A stretch of DNA of 34,783 nt from Aphanomyces cochlioides. Lineage: Eukaryota; Oomycota; Saprolegniomycetes; Saprolegniales; Verrucalvaceae. The stretch covers positions 1-34,783 of the forward strand of contig JAHQRK010000081.1 of assembly GCA_019828595.1 (NCBI GenBank), read 5' to 3'. The notes beneath the pieces are model-generated. The model had not been told where the DNA came from. It worked only from the letters and a program-made list of their open reading frames with translations, and ran no database searches. Below are positions 27,852 to 34,783 of the stretch, piece after piece (the first letter of the stretch is position 1; the number at the start of each line of letters is the position of its first letter). Position numbers and translations under genes: made by a program.

Positions 27852-28730
27852 GATGAGTCAAGATATGTGTGATCACCACCAATTTCTATTTCAATGACAC
27901 TATAGCAGTAAAATATCAAAGTGAAGACTTAAAGCGCGTCTGGTACCCAAAAAATATTACAATATTTGCCTGAAAAATCCATTTTTGAGCAAAAAGGAAT
28001 TTTCAAAATGATGACAGACTGTCTGGCAAAATATTGTGGCTCCAAGATTTATTCCATTTTGGGCACGAAATTTCAAAATGGAGGTCTGAGCTCCATTTTG
28101 AAAGAAAATGCCATTTTTGTCCTGCACGGTTCCATTGTAGTTGCTGTCAGTGCTTTGGTGGTTCGTTTCGCACATCGCGAAAGAGCCACGCCATACCCCT
28201 TATGTACCTGGGGATGCTTGGGTGGCAAAGCTTATTAAATGGAACCCTCGTCGACTCAGAAGCGTGGAAAGCTAGTCCTGCTGGTCAAACTGCCATAAAT
28301 CCTCGAACCGAATCCACCAATATCAAGCGTGATGTCGACGTTCAGTTCCGACTGGGCGTGAAGAGCAGGACGTTGGCTTGAAGGATACGAACAGTCCAGG
28401 ATTGCCTTGAACTCAGCCGTCGGGAGAAGCGAAAACGGCGAACTCATCGTTAAGGTGGCATTTGGGTGGAGGCGATTGAGACGACAGAGATCTGTCTCTA
28501 AGCGGAGCTGCGATACAAGAATCATATCCCTCTCAGAGTTCCAGTGCGCTTATTTTGTCTTCATCATTTGGCGGCATTCGCTTCCTCACTTTACCGTCCT
28601 CAGGTTTCTGGTGACAACACATTTCGCAAACTTGATGTTGCCAGACGCGCGCTCAACTATGTTGTGATTTCAGAGAGAATTCAAGTTACTTGGCAAAAAG
28701 CGGCGATTATTATTCGAATAGCTTTTTATA
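27852..28730. other. No recognised gene
   Basis: Includes a GCGCGTCTGGTACCC sequence at about 27935 reminiscent of the AT-rich element ends. Frames of up to 115 codons on both strands show no recognised family. Confidence 0.35.
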
Positions 28731-28732
28731 TT

Positions 28733-29240
28733 TCATATAATAGCTTCTCGCGAAACATTATAGGATATATTCAAAGTGGATCCACACGAGGATTCATTGT
28801 AATAGTATCTCTGTCTCCAGAGGTTTGTCTGTGTTGAGGGAAATGACAAACTTTGAACATCAATGGCAAAATCGCAGTCTTGAGACCAATTCAAAAACTG
28901 TTGACGCAGCCGTAAATCTTTTAACAAATGCCAATTCGAATGCGTGAAAAAGTCGCCCACTTCCAACAATGGCATATACACACAAAGCTACAGTTCCTTT
29001 ATCGTAAATATCAACGACAAGTCTGGTATTTCGCGATCTTGTCCAGTTATCCGACCACCGAAGACTTCAATTGCAGTAGTGGCCACCATTCAGAGTGCTC
29101 GTGTGTGTCCAGCCCCGCTGATAAAATGCTTCCAGTACTCGATTTGGTTCAGCATTTATACGGCTTTTTGCGACTGTATCAAGAGTTTGCGTAAGGCATT
29201 GGCGATATTGCCATTGAAGTCGTGGGTAGACTCATTCAAA
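28733..29240 (-). pseudogene. Unrecognised decayed reading frame
   Basis: Minus-strand pieces look protein-like across several frames: ATTAIEVFGGRITGQDREIP near 29080 and MPLLEVGDFFTHSNWHLLKD followed by LRLRQQFLNWSQDCDFAID near 28870-28975, with stops between them. I do not recognise the family, and part may be chance. Confidence 0.25.
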
Positions 29241-29401
29241 GTTTGTCACTCTCTCTGCACAGACTTGCGCGATACGGGTCAGACATATTATTACAATGTA
29301 CACTCATCATGTAAGGGTACATTGATATTACCTGATTCTTTCGAGAAGCCATAATATCAATTAGATACTGGTGACATCTACACATATTTTCACTCGTTAA
29401 C

Positions 29402-30722
29402 TCATTCCGGATCAAAATCACGTCCGAGTGATTTTGCCAACTCCATGGACGACTGCACTGCTGCCGTGTCATCTTTCGCTCTTATTTGTGGCATGTGCAA
29501 CTTGATGCATTTACTTTTGACCCGTCGACTGGGATGGTAGAAACATTCAACCAAGAATCGCAAGTCGTCCATGGCAAACTCGTTGATGCCCAGATTCAAT
29601 TGACAGATCGTGTGGTTGTTTCGCATGGCTTTGGCGAAACTTTGTGCAAAATCGGATCGAATAGTAACAGCTCGTAATGTCAAAGTTTCCAAAGTGCAGT
29701 TCTCAAATAGAGGAACCAACTGCAGCCAACTTGGACTATCGATGTAAAATCCTATCAATGCCAATTGTTTAATTGACGTCAGCGGCAAGACTCGCAGGAG
29801 ACATTCAATACCGTAAATGTTGTCGTCCCAATAATTATTGAGCTCGAGATAAGATAGATTCGTGCCATGCAAACTATTTGCAAAAGTTTCGACTTGTCGA
29901 GAGTGTTTGAGGCAATTGTTCAGCTCCAACCACGTCATTTTGAATGTCCATGTCGAAAAGTCAATACCGTCAAAGTCGAAATGAGAGAGACTGAGATTGC
30001 CAAGTGTAGAAGATTCGAAGACGGCTTGATAAAATGCTTGCCGGACGTCCTGGTCAATGACATCTACGTCACCGAAGAACTCGAACCTATGGACGGGCTG
30101 ATGACGGAACCACTTGGTAAGGTACACTATATCGGACTCAGACAACTCATAATTGATTGAGAAAATGTCGAGGTCAGTTATTCGATTTTTGCCAGTGGCT
30201 AAGAATTTGATAAAGGAGTTCAAAGCGATTTCATCTGCACCTTCCAATACCACATACGTCAAATTCGATAGTCGTGGTAATACATCTTTCCAAGTGGAGG
30301 AACGAGAAATCTCTGGACAAAAACACGATCCCATAAATTCGTGAGACGACCCAATCGTCAGATATCCAGGTCGGGACGGAAAAGTCAGTGATACTCCACT
30401 CGAGTTTTGCCAAGGGATTCAGTTGCGTTTTGAGCCACATAACATCTTGCCAATTCTCTTCCAACACCACGTTTTTATAGTACTTGGCGATCGCTTCGTA
30501 GGAAGATTGATATTCCGAGCCAAGCATCGTCGGATGGAGACACATCGATGGCCATAATTTCTTGTGGCTGTGCGTCAAGCCCAGGCGATAGAGATGCTCC
30601 AAAGGTCCCAAGTTGATGTACGGGTGGAGAGCTTCCAGGAAAGCAAACATATCTTTGGAAAACAGAAAAGATGTAGCGTTGAGGACGACATCAATGGGCA
30701 GTAAGGACCAAGGTGAGCTCAT
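29402..30722 (-). pseudogene. F-box/LRR-like protein, copy B (one frameshift)
   Basis: From ATG 30722 the frame encodes the same order as copy A (SPWSLLPIDVVLNATSFLFS, then KDMFAFLEALHPYINLGPLE, ...WLKTQLNPLAKLEW...). An extra base at about 30315-30328, seen by alignment with copy A, shifts it. The remaining 300 codons to 29402 are open in the other frame, ending MELAKSLGRDFDPE. Copies A and B are about three-quarters identical by eye and face each other. It retains the Trp codon that copy A has lost. Confidence 0.7.
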
Positions 30723-30840
30723 TCTCGTGAGAGTCGAATCGATCATCACCTCACGGGGGGAATCTGGACCTGACCAACGTCATGGGTTTATGCCTGAACT
30801 TTTTCTCTGACTGTCGTGGGGTTGTCCTTGTCACGATTGA

Positions 30841-31266
30841 TTACGTAATCTGTCTACATGAATGATGGTCTATTGAGTGGCAAAGTAGAGAATGATGGTC
30901 TCCTGGGAATGGCTTGGCAGTTCGGGGATGACGATGGGGGGATGACGATGGAGGGCTTGGTGGTTGAGAAGGAGACGGGATTGCCAACGATGGTTGAGGT
31001 GCCGACGTCGGCTTGGTGATTGGAGCAGTTGTCGGAGCCAAAGATGGCTTGTTCGTCGGAGCTGGACCAGCCTTGATCACGTCCACTACCCGTTCTCTAC
31101 TGATTTCACGAGTGTAGTATGGCCGCAATTCGCAATATCGATGTTCAATGAAGTCGTTGCCCAACTGGTTAAATCCTTGTATCAATATCGTAGAATTGTA
31201 GAAGCAAGAGAGAATTGAAGAGTCGATAAAACGTGCGGCGCCCCTTCTATCACAGTTGCCTGACAT
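30841..31266 (-). CDS. Pro/Thr-rich protein of unknown function, partial
   Basis: The ATG-initiated frame is 141 codons. The same frame stays open about 16 codons upstream of the ATG, so the true start or an upstream exon may be missing. Residues 1-70 form a possible globular region (SGNCDRRGAARFIDSSIL, CFYNSTILIQGFN, HRYCELRPYY) with four cysteines. Residues 70-115 are a Pro/Ser/Thr/Ala-rich linker (GPAPTNKPSLAPTTAPITKP) of the kind found in secreted oomycete proteins, followed by a His-rich tail. No signal peptide is visible in this part. It lies upstream of copy B on the same strand. Family not recognised; it could be a broken gene. Confidence 0.4.
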   Translation of the reverse strand: MSGNCDRRGAARFIDSSILSCFYNSTILIQGFNQLGNDFIEHRYCELRPYYTREISRERVVDVIKAGPAPTNKPSLAPTTAPITKPTSAPQPSLAIPSPSQPPSPPSSSPHRHPRTAKPFPGDHHSLLCHSIDHHSCRQIT

Positions 31267-31530
31267 AAGCGGTGTGTGTTCAAAGAGCTCTTCTATGAAA
31301 CTGTCTTGATTTCATTGGACCTCCCAAGCACACGATTCAGAGGTCAGAACGTCTTCTTTGAAGGCTGAGGTTGTTTCTTCAACTGCCTAGCAATTCCTTG
31401 ACGTTTCTTCAGTTGTTGGATATCGACATGGCCACATAAAGTATAAATCCACAACGACATGGAGGTCCTTCCAAGACCACCACTGCCAAGTAAGAGACCA
31501 TCAAACAGCTGATGAACTGAATGATTTTTT

Positions 31531-31616
31531 CACAACCCTGCGACATCAGAAATATAACCGAACGACAGTTTCGTCATGTTGTCACAGAGCTCACAATCCA
31601 ATGAAGTCAGTCTGGT
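31531..31616 (+). repeat. 86-bp inverted repeat arm 1 (5' end of F-box family gene)
   Basis: Matches 32304-32389 in inverted orientation with one mismatch over 86 bp. Contains the leader and first codons of the F-box/LRR copy starting at 31601. Confidence 0.8.
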
Positions 31617-32280
31617 CTACGGTACCTGTGGATCTTGTCATCAAGATTGCGTTTGCTCTTCCAAATGCCGGTGACCTGTTTGCGCTCCTGGAAGTTCTTC
31701 GTCCACACATCAACTTGGGACCGCTCGAGCCTTTGTACCGCTTGGGCTTGACGCACAACCACTCGGACTTGTGGCCATCGTTATGCCTCGAGCCTTTCCA
31801 TTCTTTCATCTCAAGAGATCTCGGCGTTTGAAGAAGTCGCCCAATACTACAAGAATGTTCAAACCAAAGAATTTTGGTCCAGCGACGGTGTGGAGTGGCT
31901 CAAGGCCAATTTGAATCCAATGGCAACGATTCAATGGGAGCTTCCGAAATACCCATCCATAGTAGACATTGGCAGCAATTGGTCTGACTTGAGAATTCAC
32001 TCGCTGTGTTTTCACTTGAGCGACTATTATGAATTTCGCTGGAAGTCTTTTTTGCCACAATTACGCTACTTGACTTCTTTTAGAAGTTCACGATAATATG
32101 GATGGCCTTGGCGACCTGTTCGAGAGTATTGCAGAGAACAACACGATTACGGAATTCCGCCTCGAGTCCAAGTATTCTTACCTATTTGACCCTTATGTGG
32201 ATTATCTTACCGAGTGGTTCCGTCGTTGGCAACCTGTTCGAATTTTTAAGTGCAGTGCGAGCTGCTACGATTATACTTAA
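31601..32280 (+). pseudogene. F-box/LRR-like protein, copy C, truncated
   Basis: The ATG at 31601 opens MKSVWSTVPVDLVIKIAFAL, then the LEVLRPHINLGPLEPLYRLG block. A frameshift near 31795 and another near 32085 follow, between pieces reading EISAFEEVAQYYKNV...NPMATIQWELPKYPS...FLPQLRYLTS and GLGDLFESIAENNTITEFRL...YLTEWFRRWQPVRIF. Similarity stops at about 32270, roughly halfway along, just before an inverted fragment of the gene's own 5' end. The closest relative is copy D at 34.7 kb. Confidence 0.68.
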
Positions 32281-32303
32281 TATCGATTTACAGCAATAAT
32301 TTC

Positions 32304-32389
32304 ACCAGACTGACTTCATTGGATTGTGAGCTCTGTGACAACATGACGAAACTGTCGTTCGGTTGTATTTCTGATGTCGCAGGGTTGTG
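32304..32389 (-). repeat. 86-bp inverted repeat arm 2 (stray 5' end of F-box family gene)
   Basis: Inverted duplicate of 31531-31616, one mismatch; on the minus strand it holds the same leader and the ATG with the first codons, then unrelated sequence. A fragment, not a gene. Confidence 0.8.
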
Positions 32390-33434
32390 GCAAAGACTAG
32401 AGATTGAAGGTCTCTCGACAGGGTCGGTCTCGAAGCTCCAAGTTGTTGTGCGTGTAATGTGGTAGTCATGGTTTTGGCGAGCCCTATATGAATATTCTAC
32501 AATGACAATTGAAGACGTTGATCTCAACAGACGAAGGGATCTGAGACACAGAGATGTGCATTTGTCTTTACCATTCAATTTATCCATCTTCCCAATGACT
32601 ATAATTCATTTAAAATCCCTGAAGCAATTCAATCTGAAACTGATTGACCAGAAAAGTCTCAAGTATTTTGAATCCGAAACACGACCCTTGTGGACTTTGA
32701 TCAAAATGTACTGGCAAGTGGCTCCAGTAGCTTGGCCAACTGCAATTAACATTGTCGCGTTCTCAAAGTAGCATTTCTCCTCAGAACTTGACTTGTAGTG
32801 CCTTTAATTTACATCATAATTTAAAATTGTCTGTGAATTTTTGCTCGGAGGCTTCTTCGACCATTCTTTGAGTAAGTAAAACACGAATGGCAATAGACAT
32901 TGAAGTCAACTAGGCAATGTCTGAATTTGGATCTCGATAGTGACAATAATATCATTCCTACTTTACGACTCTTGCTTCTGTGATCTGTGAAAGCATTTTG
33001 GATCAAATTGACTACACCATGTGGAAAGAAAGATGAGGCTTTCCACTGAGTTGTTTCTAAAGTTGCTGGCTTGCGAATGAGGCTAAATTTGTTGTGATGC
33101 TTGAATTTCCAAATGATACTGTGCGGATGAAGACCTCGATTTAAGTTTGCAAGTACTATCTAGCTCTGAGACGTGCTTGCACCTACCTCATCGTGTGTGG
33201 AATCACGCTCCAACATTCGCCAATGTTGTTGTTACTTCCTCACGATGGGGTTTTGACGTACTTTTTTCCTCGCCAACATGTTTGAGAATGTTCCATGCTT
33301 GATATAACAATGGGACAGAATGAGAAATACAAGCTCGAATATCAAGAAAAGATTAGCATCTTAGATTGTACTGTATATAAATTGACCTCCATGTTTGGAG
33401 GCCAACTTTGTCAGACACTCGACCCAAGACGGAT
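32390..33434. other. No recognised gene
   Basis: Contains an 89-codon plus frame (32502-32771) and a 99-codon minus frame over it, neither recognisable; the former has a leucine-rich IHLKSLKQFNLKLID stretch that might be LRR debris. Confidence 0.35.
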
Positions 33435-34716
33435 TCATCTCTCTTGCTGCTGTGAGATCAAAATGATCCGCTTCGTTTGAACTCGTCGACTGGAAGCTGT
33501 CATGCTTTCAATAAGTAAATGCAAGTCATCATTCGCAATCGCAACATGTTCCAATTCCAGTTCACAAATCGTCTGATTGTTTTGAATGGCTGCAGCGAGA
33601 CTTTGAACAAAACAAGAGGGGAGATCTGCACTGCCAATGACCAGAGTGTGCAGAGGACATTTCTTCGAACAACCGAGCCCACCCGCACCATTGTGGACTG
33701 TCATCAATACAGAGTTCTGTCAATTTGAACCACTGGTTTGATGTTTGTGGCGAGATTTTGCACAAGACATTCCAAGCCTTCAAATCCGTCGTCGTTGTCA
33801 CCACCAAGATCGCAGCCATTTGAGCTCGAAATGAGTGATGTTGGAGCTAGGAAGTCGACTGGCGAAAGATTTGATATTATCAGAGCTCCACGAGCAATTC
33901 TTCATTTCCAATGATTTCATCGCAAGATTAAAGCCGGTGAAATCAATGTCAGCGAGGTGATGCCATAATATGACCAGTCTATTGAGAGTGGGGCAGTTGA
34001 ACATTGCTTGATAGAAGTCTTGCGGAACATTGATATCCAAGTTAAACCCCAGCAGCACATATCGCACCCGAATATTCGAACAGGTTGATGACAGAGCCAT
34101 TTGGTAAGATAAACCATATCACTGTCACATAGGTCACAATATTTCGACTTGAGGCGGAAATCCGTAATCGTGTTGTTCTCTGCAATACTCTCCAACAGGT
34201 CGCCAAGGCCATTCGTATTATCGTGAACTTCCAAGGACGTCAAGTAGCGTAATTGGGGCAAAAATGGCTTCCAGCGAAATTCATAATTACCGCTCAAGTG
34301 GAAACATAGCGAGTGTACTCTCAACTCAGACCAATCGCTGCCAACGTCCACCATGACAGGAGATTCCTGAAATTCCCATTGAATCGTTGCCATCGGATTT
34401 AAATTGGCCTTGAGCCACTCCACACCCTCACTGGACCAAAATTTCTTTGGTTTGAACATGTCTTGTAGTATTGGGCGACTTCTTCAAACGCCGAGATCTC
34501 TTGAGATGAAAGAATGGATGGTTTGAGGCATAACGATGGCCACAAGTCCGAGTGGTTGTGGTCAAAACCCAAACGGTACCAAAGATTCGAGAGGTCCCAA
34601 GTTGATGAGTGAGCGAAGAACTTCCAGGAGCGCGAACAGGTCACTGGCATTAGGGAAAGAGCAAACGCAATCTTGATGACAAGATTCGCAGGTAGCGTAG
34701 ACCAGACTGACTTCAT
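33435..34716 (-). pseudogene. F-box/LRR-like protein, copy D, several indels
   Basis: ATG 34716 starts MKSVWSTLPANLVIKIAFAL. Compared with copy C there are an extra two bases near 34655 and one near 34580 (together restoring frame), further single extra bases near 34477 and 34458, and later shifts near 34060 and 33815. Pieces covering the whole family length can be read: SDLWPSLCLKP, NPMATIQWEF, FLPQLRYLTSLEV, YLTKWLCHQPVRIF, FYQAMFNCPTLNRL, CPLHTLVIGSADLP, LAAAIQNNQTICELEL, SSRRVQTKRI. It runs to the window end region, and its leader (34717-34783) matches that of copy C. Clearly decayed. Confidence 0.7.
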
Positions 34717-34783
34717 TGGATTGTGAGCTCTTGTGACAACTTGACGAACTGTCGTTCGGTTATATTTTGATGTCGCAGGGTTG

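Noticed and set aside
29486..30344. Plus-strand frames at 29486-30344
   Set aside because: Antisense of F-box/LRR copy B.

Overview
The window looks like a repeat-rich, gene-poor stretch of an oomycete nuclear genome, possibly Saprolegniales-like (inference). Support comes from: exact or near-exact matches to the oomycete core promoter (Inr plus FPR, roughly YCAYTYYN followed by MWTTT) just upstream of three start codons; spliceosomal introns of 40-41 bp with GT/AG ends; Crypton, piggyBac and Tc1/mariner families known from oomycetes; a DUF6818-like SANT fragment; and a small secreted protein with an RxLR-like tetrapeptide. There are no bacterial operons, rRNA, CRISPR or intact tRNA genes.

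Layout. 1-315: C-terminal relic of an F-box/LRR-like family. 316-2390: no gene seen. 2435-2800: small secreted glycine/lysine-rich protein. 3614-12977: a three-level nest of transposons. The outermost is a decayed Tc1-like element (ends at 3614 and 12977, TA on both sides). Inside it is a piggyBac element (3765-12098, TTAA on both sides). Inside a gene of the piggyBac is a Tc1/mariner-superfamily element (4716-7520, TA on both sides). The piggyBac transposase (11458-8445, minus) splices to an open frame of 963 residues with its catalytic aspartates present. The second piggyBac gene (7786-4041, minus) is split by the inner element and carries two further stops.

12978-19838: relics of a Crypton N-terminus, of the F-box/LRR family (15.5, 17.35-18.35 and 18.7 kb) and of a SANT-like (DUF6818-type) protein, plus a TA-flanked MITE (16129-16682). 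19839-22064: a nearly complete Crypton with R-HxxR-H-Y tyrosine recombinase residues, bordered by imperfect direct repeats. 22275-23153: an F-box N-terminal fragment abutting the 5' half of a Tc1-like element. 23287-26210: an AT-rich nest of small non-autonomous elements sharing a GGNCNGTCTGGATNCC-type end motif, with a perfect-TIR MITE (23368-23768) and another MITE (25631-25871) inside.

26.5-34.8 kb: an expanded F-box/LRR-like family. Two near full-length copies face each other (26532 plus, 30722 minus), each broken by a single lesion. Two further related copies (31601 plus, 34716 minus) are more damaged. A stray inverted copy of the family's 5' end lies at 32304-32389. No intact family member is present in the window. 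A proline/threonine-rich unrecognised reading frame lies at 30841-31266.

The most notable system is the piggyBac: two genes on one strand, each with an oomycete-type promoter immediately upstream of its ATG, subterminal palindromes at both ends, a transposase with an N-terminal PHD-like finger and AT-hooks, and a partner gene of unknown function encoding an Arg/Gly-rich then Ala/Val/Pro/Glu-rich protein. All calls come from reading the sequence; no database search was run.
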